The notes under the pieces were generated by a model. That model was given only the letters and a program-made list of their open reading frames with translations. It was not told the DNA's origin and did no database searches. Source: Novosphingobium aquimarinum (GTDB lineage Bacteria > Pseudomonadota > Alphaproteobacteria > Sphingomonadales > Sphingomonadaceae). From it: DNA of 64,000 bases. The stretch's first letter is position 1; every line of letters starts with the position of its first letter. This document shows, one piece after another, positions 56,421 through 64,000 of this stretch. A program made the position numbers and the translations under genes. The stretch spans positions 277,230 to 341,229 of the forward strand of contig NZ_WRPO01000003.1 in the NCBI RefSeq assembly GCF_009746585.1, read 5' to 3'.

Positions 56421-57917
56421 GTGGGTCTAATGGACGCGAGCAAGAGCAAGCGCTGGACGGGGATGGGCAGCGTTGTCGCACTATTCGCGATCCACGCGCT
56501 CGGCTTCGTCCTCGTTCGCTCCGGCGCTTTCAATCACGACCTCGCCTTCGTCGTCGTGGGCGGGCAGAAGCTGCTCGTGGGCGGCCAGTTCGGCGTGGAC
56601 GTGACCGATCCCAATCCGCCGCTCGCCTGGTGGCTCGCGACAGCCTTCCTCGCTATCGGAAACGCCCTGCGGCTTGCTCCGCAAACATCCGCCACGGTTT
56701 TTACGCTCGCCCTCTCCTTCGGTGCGTGCCTGTTCATTGCCCGTGCCGCCGGGACCAGGCACGCGATCGCGGCAGCGATCGTCCTGCTCGCGTTGCCCGG
56801 CTATGATTTCGGGCAGCGCGAGCACTGGCTGGCGATCCTGGCACTGCCATGGCTTCTGGCCGCCGCCGATTGGCGCGACCGGCGGAAGCTGGGCCGTGGA
56901 ATGCGGACGGTGGCGGTGGCGAGCGGCGCGATCGGTTTCTGTCTGAAACCCTATTTCGTTCTGATACCGATCGCGGTCGAATGCTGGTTCCTCGTGCGCC
57001 GACGATCGCTGGCTGATGCCCTGCGGCCCGGCAACTTCGGTCTGCTCGCGATCGGCGTGCTTTATGGCCTGAGCGTCTGGGCGCTGGCCCCCGAATACTA
57101 CACGCGGGTCCTTCCCGATACGCTCGCGATCTATTGGGCTTTCGACGTATCGTTCGCCGAGATCCTGCGCATTCACGCCTTACCTTCGCTGCTGATCGTC
57201 GCCGGCGGGGCCATGCTCCTTCGCGCGACGACTTCGGTTCCGCCGCGCGCGCAAGCCCTCGCGGCAGCAACGCTCGGCGCATTATTGGCGGCGGTGCTGC
57301 AATTCAAAGGCTGGCAATATCACTTCCTACCGGAACGCGCTTTCGCTGTGATCGGTGCGATCTGGCTGATCATCGACGCGGCTGGGCTCCCCGGCCGCGC
57401 AGTGTTCCGCTTCGTTGCGCTGGCGCCGATCCTTTTCGCCGCGCTCGCTCCGACCGTGCAGCGGCGCGGCGAGAGTGCTGGGGCACTGCGCGACGAGCGC
57501 GCGCTGGCCGCGACGATCCGGCAATGGTCCCGGCCCGGCGAGGGTGTGTTCGGTTTCATCACCACGCCGCGCGCGGTTCTGCCCGCCGTTTTGCGAACCG
57601 ATCGGCGCTGGCGGTCCGGCGCGTGTTGCGTCCAATTCGTTCCCGCGCTTGTCCGCGGCGACGAGCGGGGACCTTCGGGCGCAGGAAGGACGCGAGCCGT
57701 CGCCACTCGCAAGCTGGACGACCTGATCGCGAACCTCGCGCACGACCCGCCGCGCATCCTTCTGGTGGATGACCGGGACTTCAAACTCGGCTTCGACGCA
57801 AAGCCTTTCGACTATGCGCCCTGGCTCCGCAGCGATCCGCGACTGCGCAGACTATTCGCTGCCTATCGCGAGCGGCCGGGCGTTGCGGGGTTCCGGGTTT
57901 TCGTGCGCCAGCGATGA
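56421..57917 (+). CDS. GT-C family membrane glycosyltransferase-like protein
   Basis: This 498-residue protein has about ten membrane segments and, in the first extracytoplasmic loop, VDVTDPNPPLAWWLATAFLA, which resembles the D...PPL motif of the ArnT/PMT_2 family (near residue 65). FGQREHWLAILALPWLLAA follows. Such enzymes move a sugar from a polyprenyl phosphate to a surface acceptor. I chose GTG at 56421, five bases after GGGGG, over ATG at 56430. The last 66 bp overlap the convergent neighbour. Confidence 0.75.
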   Translation: MGLMDASKSKRWTGMGSVVALFAIHALGFVLVRSGAFNHDLAFVVVGGQKLLVGGQFGVDVTDPNPPLAWWLATAFLAIGNALRLAPQTSATVFTLALSFGACLFIARAAGTRHAIAAAIVLLALPGYDFGQREHWLAILALPWLLAAADWRDRRKLGRGMRTVAVASGAIGFCLKPYFVLIPIAVECWFLVRRRSLADALRPGNFGLLAIGVLYGLSVWALAPEYYTRVLPDTLAIYWAFDVSFAEILRIHALPSLLIVAGGAMLLRATTSVPPRAQALAAATLGALLAAVLQFKGWQYHFLPERAFAVIGAIWLIIDAAGLPGRAVFRFVALAPILFAALAPTVQRRGESAGALRDERALAATIRQWSRPGEGVFGFITTPRAVLPAVLRTDRRWRSGACCVQFVPALVRGDERGPSGAGRTRAVATRKLDDLIANLAHDPPRILLVDDRDFKLGFDAKPFDYAPWLRSDPRLRRLFAAYRERPGVAGFRVFVRQR

Positions 57918-59471
57918 CGAGGCATCGGTCCGCACGATCACGACCTCGCTGTTCGCGTAAACGCGGGGATACTGCGCGGACGGAAAGCATTTGAGCGCAA
58001 ATTCTATCCAGATGTAGTCGCGCGCAGGAAAGCGCGATATCGCTCGATGGATGCCATCGCAGCTTGTCGCGGACTTCATCTGCGCGTCGATCGTGACCCA
58101 CTTGTTGAACTGATCCCCGTTGAGCCACTCGCGCCCCTGCACCGTATTCACCCCGGTCGCACCCGTCAGGAGCGGGAACCACTCCGAGGCTCTGTCGAGG
58201 TCCCAGGAATGGGCATTGGCGAGGACGAAGCGCCCGTGGGGCGCGTTGCGAGCGACCCACGCCATCGCTTCCCGCTGCTCGTGTGTCAGCGGCGCGATCG
58301 ACGTGCCATAGCCGAAGTGGTTGGCCCTGAGCGGCAGGATCAAAAGCACGATCAGCGAGGCGACAAGAATTTTGCGATCGACCGGATTGTCCGAGAACCT
58401 TCGCAGCGAGAGCAGCCAGAAGAAGGCCTCGGCGGCCAGAACCGCAAGGATCAAGGCCGCCGGCGTCAGTCCGTGGCGCGGCGTCGCGAGCAGCGTCGCG
58501 ACCAGCAGCGCGGGCCAGAGCCATTCGCGCTTGCGCAAGGCCAGGACGAGTCCCAGCAAGGCCAGAGGGTTGCTGAGGAAGTGCCGCCCGAGTTTGATCA
58601 GAATCTCGAACAGCAGGCCGACTTCGCCTCGGCTCTGCGACGCCGCCCGATAGGGGCCAATCCCATGCACCTCCAGCATCTGGATGACCCAGGGCGCGAT
58701 TCCCAACGCTGCCAGCGCCCCTACGAACGTGACGTTGAGCACCGACTGGCGCAGGCTGGCCCCGCGAAAGGCATGCCAGACGACGACCGCGACCGCACTG
58801 TCCAGCCCGAATTCGGGATGCGACACGATTGCCGCACTCACGGTCAGTCCCGAAGCGGCAAGCAGCAGCAGCCGCCGCATGCGATCGGTTTGGCGCACCG
58901 CGCACTCGCTCAGCAGCAAGGTCAGCGCGAAGAACAGGGCGCCCAGCGAGCGGCTGAGCCCACCCCCCATGACCAGCCATTCGAAGGCGCGCGCGTTCGA
59001 AAGCAGGAAAAGGAGCGTGAGGCCGACCACGGCCGCGGAGCAGCGCATCCGGTGCAACACCGCGGCAAAGACAAGGACGTACAAGGTGCTGAACAGGATC
59101 GGCAGAAACCTGACCACGTCCAGCGGCGCCATCCCCAGCCGCACAAACCCGGCCCCGATCCAGAACGAAAGCGGCGGATACGCGAACGGAATCGCGAGAC
59201 CGTTGAAATCCACGGTCGCAGGCAATGCCGGGAAGGTTTTCCCGATCGAATTGACGAAGGCGAGAAACAGCGCGCCATCGTTGTAAGGAAAGTCCGCAGA
59301 GAACGCGAGCCAGAGCCGGTGGCCCAGCGTCAGCACGATCGCCACTGGCAGGACGTACCGAACCCAGCGCGCAGCACCGGCCTCCGTCTGCTCGATGCTC
59401 CCCATAGCTTCTGAGCCCCCCGAACCACCTTCCGCGCCTAGGGGCCTCTCGCCGATCAATATCTCCGCCAT
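57852..59471 (-). CDS. GT-C family membrane glycosyltransferase-like protein
   Basis: This 539-residue protein has about eleven membrane segments with two expected GT-C landmarks: an acidic first loop (ADFPYNDGALFLAFVNS, near residue 60) and FAYPPLSFWIGAGFVRLG near residue 95. A soluble C-terminal part from about residue 420 (EQREAMAWVARNAPHGRF) follows. The last 20 residues are encoded antisense to the end of the previous gene. Together with its neighbours and the GT2 gene it suggests a membrane glycan module. The acceptor is unknown. Confidence 0.75.
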   Translation of the reverse strand: MAEILIGERPLGAEGGSGGSEAMGSIEQTEAGAARWVRYVLPVAIVLTLGHRLWLAFSADFPYNDGALFLAFVNSIGKTFPALPATVDFNGLAIPFAYPPLSFWIGAGFVRLGMAPLDVVRFLPILFSTLYVLVFAAVLHRMRCSAAVVGLTLLFLLSNARAFEWLVMGGGLSRSLGALFFALTLLLSECAVRQTDRMRRLLLLAASGLTVSAAIVSHPEFGLDSAVAVVVWHAFRGASLRQSVLNVTFVGALAALGIAPWVIQMLEVHGIGPYRAASQSRGEVGLLFEILIKLGRHFLSNPLALLGLVLALRKREWLWPALLVATLLATPRHGLTPAALILAVLAAEAFFWLLSLRRFSDNPVDRKILVASLIVLLILPLRANHFGYGTSIAPLTHEQREAMAWVARNAPHGRFVLANAHSWDLDRASEWFPLLTGATGVNTVQGREWLNGDQFNKWVTIDAQMKSATSCDGIHRAISRFPARDYIWIEFALKCFPSAQYPRVYANSEVVIVRTDASSSLAHENPEPRNARPLAIGSE

Positions 59472-59612
59472 GACGTGGACCCTGCGAGGATTTCTCTCGT
59501 GAAAGTCATGGAGTTAGAGACCTCGTGGGTAAGCATTGGCGTTCGCCAGTGGTGCCTGGGGCCGCGATGGCGCTCAGGCCTGAGCGCGTGCTCGCCCCTA
59601 ACCGGGAAGCTT

Positions 59613-60623
59613 TCAGGCGGCATTGACTCGTTCGGCTATCACCGCGAGCTGATCGGCCACGGGATTTCGCGATGCTTCCGGGTTGTCGAAGCCCAGACGC
59701 TCCATCACGAGGAACATGGGCCGCGCCTTCACCTCACTGTATATGCGTCCGATATATTCGCCCATCACGCCCAGGAACAGAAAGTTAAGGCCGGCGATCA
59801 GCATCGTCGCGATGAAGCTCAGCGTCCAGCCCGGAACCCAGTTGTCGGTCAGGAGGCGCAAGACCAGGGCGTAGCCGATGGCAGCCACCGAGAGCCCGGA
59901 AAAGATGAGCCCTGCGAACGTCACCAGCCGCAGCGGGATCACCGAGAACGAGGTGATGCCGTCCATCGCCAGCGCGAACATCTTGCGCAGGGGATACTTG
60001 GTCTCGCCTGCGGCCCGTTCGGCGCGTTCGTAAGGCACGGACGCCTGGCGAAAGCCGACCCAGCTGGTCATCGCGCGTAGCAGGCGGTGCCGCTCGGGCA
60101 TTGCTTTCATCGCGGCGACGACCCGTCGGTCCATTAGCCGGAAATCGCCGGTATCGAGCGGGATCGGCACTTCCGACAAGCGATTGATGAAGCGATAGAA
60201 GGCGCTCGCGGTCCAACGCTTGAAATGGGATTCTCCAGCGCGCTCGGTGCGCTGCGCGTAGACCACGTCGTAGCCTTCGCGCCATTTGGCGACGAGAGCG
60301 GCAATCGTTTCGGGAGGGTCCTGCAAGTCCGCATCGATAACGACCACGGCGTCCCCACTCGCGCTGTCGAGCCCGGCGCTCACGGCGATCTGATGGCCGA
60401 AATTCCGCGATAGCCGAACGACCCGCACGCTCTCGTCCGCATGGTGTATGTCCGCCAACATCCGTGCGGTGGCGTCGCGGCTCCCGTCATCCACGTAGAG
60501 GATCTCGAAATCCCGAGTGATCTTGCGCAGAGCAGCGCACAAGCGCTCATGCGTCAGTCGGATGACCTCCTGCTCGTTATAGCATGGCACAACCACTGAC
60601 AGCTCTGGTGTTGTATTGGACAT
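59613..60623 (-). CDS. Polyprenyl-phosphate GT2 glycosyltransferase (GtrB/DPM1-like)
   Basis: This 336-residue GT2 enzyme has the nucleotide-sugar half (LSVVVPCYNEQEVIRL, ILYVDDGSRDAT, and the DxD region VVVIDADLQDPPE near residue 95) and a C-terminal pair of membrane segments (residues 225-285). Such proteins move a hexose or aminosugar to undecaprenyl phosphate on the cytoplasmic side; the lipid sugar is then flipped and used by GT-C enzymes. The three GT-C-like proteins next door are its natural partners (inference). The ATG at 60623 is well placed. Confidence 0.88.
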   Translation of the reverse strand: MSNTTPELSVVVPCYNEQEVIRLTHERLCAALRKITRDFEILYVDDGSRDATARMLADIHHADESVRVVRLSRNFGHQIAVSAGLDSASGDAVVVIDADLQDPPETIAALVAKWREGYDVVYAQRTERAGESHFKRWTASAFYRFINRLSEVPIPLDTGDFRLMDRRVVAAMKAMPERHRLLRAMTSWVGFRQASVPYERAERAAGETKYPLRKMFALAMDGITSFSVIPLRLVTFAGLIFSGLSVAAIGYALVLRLLTDNWVPGWTLSFIATMLIAGLNFLFLGVMGEYIGRIYSEVKARPMFLVMERLGFDNPEASRNPVADQLAVIAERVNAA

Positions 60624-60677
60624 CAGGTTCCCCGCGCCAAGTCCTGGCGTTCGCGAGACTGATCAAAGAAGGTTAAT

Positions 60678-60700
60678 TTCCGATTGCCGACCTATCGGAA
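60678..60700. promoter_or_regulatory. Inverted repeat TTCCGAT-N9-ATCGGAA
   Basis: Two perfect 7-bp arms flank nine bases in the 249-bp divergent space between the GT2 gene and the TonB receptor. The size fits a dimeric repressor site. The bound protein cannot be named. Confidence 0.4.
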
Positions 60701-60834
60701 TGCCCGATTTGGCTGAAGAATGGTCCGCGGCGATCGTTTCAATTCCCGCCAGCCCTCGGTGTGTGAACACCTGATCATAGTGGCAGGTCATGTCTGCCCA
60801 AGTTGTCGTGCATGATACGCCCAGAATAAATGCG

Positions 60835-60849
60835 CGGACATAAAGTCCG
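60835..60849 (+). promoter_or_regulatory. Inverted repeat CGGAC-ATAAA-GTCCG before the TonB receptor
   Basis: Perfect 5-bp arms with a five-base AT loop lie 24 bp before the receptor ATG, just ahead of its ribosome site (GGGGGAG). It could be an operator or an mRNA hairpin that affects translation. Confidence 0.35.
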
Positions 60850-60872
60850 TGCGACAAATGGGGGAGTATTCC

Positions 60873-62054
60873 ATGAACTTCGCGTATACTCGCGGTGTGT
60901 TCGCCGTCGCGCTAGCTTCAAGCGCACTGACCTGCGTCGCAGCTCCTGCCATGGCGCAGGATGCGGATAGCGAGGCGGCCGTCGCCGACTCCGGGGACAT
61001 CATCGTCACGGCCCGACGCCGCCAGGAAAGCCTTCAGGACACGCCCGTCGCGGTCACCGCGATCAATGCCGCGATGATCGAGACCAAGGCCGCGGTGAAC
61101 ATCGGCGATCTCGCCGGCACCGCGCCTAACCTCATCATTACCAACCAGAATTCCGGCGCAGCGGCGGCAAACCTCTCGATCCGCGGCCTCACGTATGCCG
61201 ACGTCGAAAAGTCGCAGGAACCCACGGTCGGTGTAGTCGTCGATGGCGTGTTCATCGGCACCAGCACCGGCCAGTTCTTCGACTTCTTCGACATCGAGCA
61301 GATTGAGGTCCTTCGCGGTCCGCAAGGCACGCTGTTCGGTCGCAACACCATCGGCGGCGTCATCAACATTCGCCGCACCCGGCCCACCGGAGAATTCGGC
61401 GTCAAGGCCGAAGTCTCCTACGGCAAGTACGATTCGCTCGCGACGCGCGCCGTCGTCAATATCCCTGTCGTCCCGGACATCATCGCCGCCAAATTGTTCT
61501 ACTTCCACAACGAGACCGACGGCTGGTACAAACAGTTCCAGGATGGACGCAGCCGCGGTTTCGGCAACAACGAGAACTTCGGCGGCAGTATACTCGTCAC
61601 TCCCAATGATTCGCTCGACATCCTGCTCACCGGCGAAAAGCAGGTGCAGAAGGCGGATCCGGTCGTTTCGAACCTGACCAATTCCACCGAACTGTTCTGT
61701 GGGTTCATTCCGGCGATCGAATGCAACCGGAACAATCGCGGCGACCTTTATACCGTCTTCGGCGATCCCAACGTGTCCAAATACTCCGCCCCTGCCGTGA
61801 CCGCAGAAGCCAATCTGCGACTGGGCGGCGTAACGCTGACGTCCGTCACCGGCTACCGCACATCGACGGAATCGCAGACCCAGGATTTCGATGCGTCCTC
61901 GGTCGATCTCTACTACGTGCTGCGCGGCCAGGACTACAAGCAGTTCAGCCAGGAGCTGCGCGCCGCCGGCGATCTTGGCTTCGGACTGGATTACGTGGTC
62001 GGTGCCTATTATTTCAGCTCGTCCTACGACCTGCTGCAATACACCCGACTGTGA
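60873..62054 (+). pseudogene. TonB-dependent receptor, truncated by an IS21-family element
   Basis: The first 392 codons encode a typical outer-membrane TonB-dependent receptor: signal peptide (to AAPAMAQ), a TonB-box-like start DIIVTARRRQESLQDTPVAV, a plug domain with IEVLRGPQGTLFGRNTIGGV, and the first beta-barrel strands up to YYFSSSYDLLQYTR. About half of the usual 700-800 residues are missing because the reading frame runs into the IS left end near 62050 and stops at 62054. A ribosome site GGGGGAG precedes the ATG. The remaining 3' part should lie beyond the IS. The substrate is unknown. Confidence 0.88.
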
Positions 62055-62059
62055 GAACG

Positions 62060-62126
62060 GCGGTGCAAAATTAGACCACGGTAGCGGCGGCGAAGTGCTG
62101 CTGCGGGCGGCGTAAAAGTCGTCCAC
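62060..62126 (+). repeat. IS21 left-end multiple terminal repeats
   Basis: GCGGTGCAAAATTAGACCAC (62060-62079) and GCGGCGTAAAAGTCGTCCAC (62107-62126) match at 15 of 20 positions and are 47 bp apart. Multiple short repeats at the ends that bind IstA are characteristic of this family. Confidence 0.7.
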
Positions 62127-62172
62127 TTTTTCCCTTTCGCGATGGCGGCGAGGGGGATGAGGGATTTACACC

Positions 62173-63669
62173 GTGGAACTTTACCTGAGGGTTCGTCTGG
62201 CGTGTTCTGAAGGGATGAGCCAGCGCGAGGCAGCGAAGCATTTCAACATATCGCGCGACACGGTTCGCAAGATGCTGTCGTATTCGGTGCCGCCCGGTTA
62301 CCGTCGCAGCGCCCCGGTGCGGCGACCTAAGCTGGAAGCGTTCATACCGATCATCGATGGCTGGCTGGAAGGGGACCGGTCGGTTCCGCGCAAGCAGCGC
62401 CATACGGCAAAGCGTGTGTTCGACCGCCTTCGCGAAGAGCATGGCTTCACCGGCGGCTACACGATCATCAAGGATTACATCCGGGAGCGGGATCAGCGCG
62501 GGCGGGAGATGTTCGTGCCGCTTGCGCACGCTCCCGGCCATGCCCAGGCCGATTTTGGCGAGGCGCTGGTCGAGATCGGCGGCGTGGAGCAGAAGGCGCA
62601 CTTCTTCGTGCTCGATCTGCCGCACAGCGATGCCTGCTATGTGCGCGCCTATCCTGCTGCCGTGGCCGAGGCGTGGATGGACGGCCACGTTCATGCCTTC
62701 GCGTTCTTCGGTGCTGTGCCGCTCTCGATCGTCTACGACAATGACCGCTGCCTGGTCTCGAAGATCCTGCCCGACGGCACGAGGCTGCGCGCGAGGTTGT
62801 TCAGCGCCTTCCTGTCGCACTACCTGATCCGCGACCGGTATGGTCGCCCCGGCAAGGGGAACGACAAGGGCAGCGTGGAAGGTCTGGTCGGCTATGCCCG
62901 CCGCAACTTCATGGTCCCGATCCCGCGGTTCGCGACATGGGACGCGTTCAACCTGTGGCTCGAGGAGCAATGCCGCAAACGGCAGAACGACCGGCTGCGC
63001 GGCGAGAGCGAGACGATCGGCGAGAGGCTGCGGCGCGATCTGGCGGCGATGCAGGAGCTGCCGGCGTCGCCGTTCGAGGCCTGTGACCAGACCAGCGGCC
63101 AGGTCTCGTCGCAGGCGCTGGTGCGCTACCGGACCAACGATTACTCGGTGCCGGTACGCTTCGGCCATCAGGAGGTGTGGATCCGGGGCTATGTCGGCGA
63201 GGTGGTGATCGGCTGCCGGGGCGAGGTCATTGCCCGCCATCCCCGCAGCTACGAGCGCGAGGATGTGATCTTCGATCCTGTCCATTACCTTTCCCTGATC
63301 GAACAGAAGATCAATGCCCTCGATCAGGCCGCACCCTTGCAGGGCTGGAACCTGCCCGAGGTGTTTGTGACGCTGCGCCGGTTGATGGAAGCGCGGATGG
63401 GCAAGCATGGACGGCGCGAGTATGTGCAGGTGCTGCGCCTGCTGGAAAGCTTCACGCTTGCCGATCTGCATGGCGCAGTGAAGCAGGCCCTCGACATGGG
63501 GGCAATCGGCTTCGATGCGGTGAAGCACCTTGTATTGTGCCGGGTTGAACGCCGCCCACCCAGACTGGACATGGCGATCTATCCCTACCTGCCCAGGGCG
63601 AGGGTGGAGACGACATCGGCGCGCTCGTACATGCGGCTGTTGTCGAGCGATGCGAAGGATGCGGCATGA
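62173..63669 (+). CDS. istA: IS21 transposase IstA
   Basis: IstA is the DDE-type transposase that cuts and joins IS21 ends. The 498-residue protein has an N-terminal helix-turn-helix (GMSQREAAKHFNISRDTVRK, residues 14-33) and the catalytic triad D127 (AQADFGEA), D189 (IVYDNDR) and E236 (DKGSVEG). The start is a GTG at 62173. It overlaps istB as ATGA. The length and all motifs are normal, so it is probably active. Confidence 0.95.
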   Translation: MELYLRVRLACSEGMSQREAAKHFNISRDTVRKMLSYSVPPGYRRSAPVRRPKLEAFIPIIDGWLEGDRSVPRKQRHTAKRVFDRLREEHGFTGGYTIIKDYIRERDQRGREMFVPLAHAPGHAQADFGEALVEIGGVEQKAHFFVLDLPHSDACYVRAYPAAVAEAWMDGHVHAFAFFGAVPLSIVYDNDRCLVSKILPDGTRLRARLFSAFLSHYLIRDRYGRPGKGNDKGSVEGLVGYARRNFMVPIPRFATWDAFNLWLEEQCRKRQNDRLRGESETIGERLRRDLAAMQELPASPFEACDQTSGQVSSQALVRYRTNDYSVPVRFGHQEVWIRGYVGEVVIGCRGEVIARHPRSYEREDVIFDPVHYLSLIEQKINALDQAAPLQGWNLPEVFVTLRRLMEARMGKHGRREYVQVLRLLESFTLADLHGAVKQALDMGAIGFDAVKHLVLCRVERRPPRLDMAIYPYLPRARVETTSARSYMRLLSSDAKDAA

Positions 63670-64000
63670 GCAGCCCGGCTCCCGAACTGCTGCTCACCAA
63701 TCACCTCAAGACGCTCAAGCTGCCGACGTTCCTGCGTGAGCATGACAAGCTGGCCCGGCAATGCGCGGCAGAGGGCGTGGATCATGTCCGCTATCTTGCC
63801 CGGCTTGTCGAACTGGAACTGATCGACCGGGAACGGCGGATGGTCGAGCGCCGGATCAAGGCCGCGCGGTTCCCGGCGGCCAAGAGCCTCGACAGCTTCG
63901 ATTTTACCGCCATCCCGAAGCTCAACAAGATGCAGGTGCTCGAACTGGCGCGCTGCCAATGGATCATCCGGCGCGAGAACGTCATCGCCCTTGGTCCCTC
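63666..64000 (+). CDS. istB: IS21 helper ATPase IstB (5' part)
   Basis: IstB is the AAA+ (DnaA-like) ATPase that selects targets and regulates IstA. The visible 111 residues are the N-terminal helical region (LLLTNHLKTLKLPTFLREHD, LVELELIDRERRMVERRIKA, FPAAKSLDSFDFTAIPKLNK) that precedes the Walker A motif, which is beyond the window edge. The ATG overlaps the istA stop by four bases. Confidence 0.92.
   Translation, partial: MSSPAPELLLTNHLKTLKLPTFLREHDKLARQCAAEGVDHVRYLARLVELELIDRERRMVERRIKAARFPAAKSLDSFDFTAIPKLNKMQVLELARCQWIIRRENVIALGP

Larger units (their letters stand above)
62050..64000 (+). mobile_element. IS21-family insertion sequence, left end and most of its length
   Basis: The element begins about 62050 with TGTGAGAACGG, has two left-end repeats, then istA and istB in the order and four-base overlap typical of IS21. 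The right end and the target duplication are outside the window. The interruption of a normal receptor gene shows a real insertion, and both transposition genes look intact as far as visible, so the copy could be recent. Confidence 0.9.

Noticed and set aside
58047..59414. A 455-codon plus-strand frame over the third GT-C-like gene
   Set aside because: Highly charged Arg/Gln/Asp composition, opposite to a polytopic membrane protein; typical complement of hydrophobic codons.

Overview
The window comes from a GC-rich alphaproteobacterium, most likely of the order Sphingomonadales. This is inferred from the dcw gene order, the style of the truncated TonB-dependent receptor, and a perfect EcfG-type (general stress response) promoter. 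No rRNA, tRNA or CRISPR array was found.

Region 1 (1-17934, minus strand) is an almost complete division and cell wall (dcw) cluster. In transcription order it reads mraZ, rsmH, ftsL, ftsI, murE, murF, mraY, murD, ftsW, murG, murC, murB, ddl, ftsQ, ftsA, ftsZ, and ftsZ runs off the left edge. Most junctions overlap as ATGA, GTGA or TGATG, so translation is coupled almost end to end. Upstream of mraZ lies an array of TGGGA repeats with about 10-bp phasing, a candidate MraZ operator.

Region 2 (18147-22659) holds a cysK-like operon with a membrane protein and a lipoprotein, an AGCS symporter and a small anchored protein. Region 3 (23169-30730) is a two-component signalling island. It has a LuxR-type regulator, a membrane PAS kinase with its own single-domain receiver, a free-standing Hpt protein, a hybrid kinase whose C-terminal Hpt-like domain has lost its histidine, another single-domain receiver, and a histidine kinase split into PAS-DHp and ATPase proteins.

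Region 4 (31087-37260) has an M20 amidohydrolase, then a 1236-residue cadherin/CHRD surface protein with four 213-residue repeats (exactly 639 bp each) behind the EcfG-type promoter, then a periplasmic TPR-like protein. Region 5 (37284-42313, minus) is a coupled operon of a membrane-anchored exported protein, a Na+/solute symporter, a 40-residue partner, an aspartate-carbamoyltransferase-like enzyme with an altered substrate loop, and a class B asparagine synthetase.

Region 6 (42610-54287) contains two OxyR-like LysR regulators that lack the peroxidatic cysteine, each next to an ATAG-N7-CTAT element. They flank an nhaA/CaCA antiporter pair and a type I secretion-like operon whose ABC protein has lost every catalytic ATPase motif. 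An ABC-F protein and a small protein follow. Region 7 (54298-60623) has three GT-C-like membrane proteins and a polyprenyl-phosphate GT2 glycosyltransferase, probably a surface-glycan module. Region 8 (60873-64000) is a TonB-dependent receptor cut by an IS21-family element whose right end lies outside the window.
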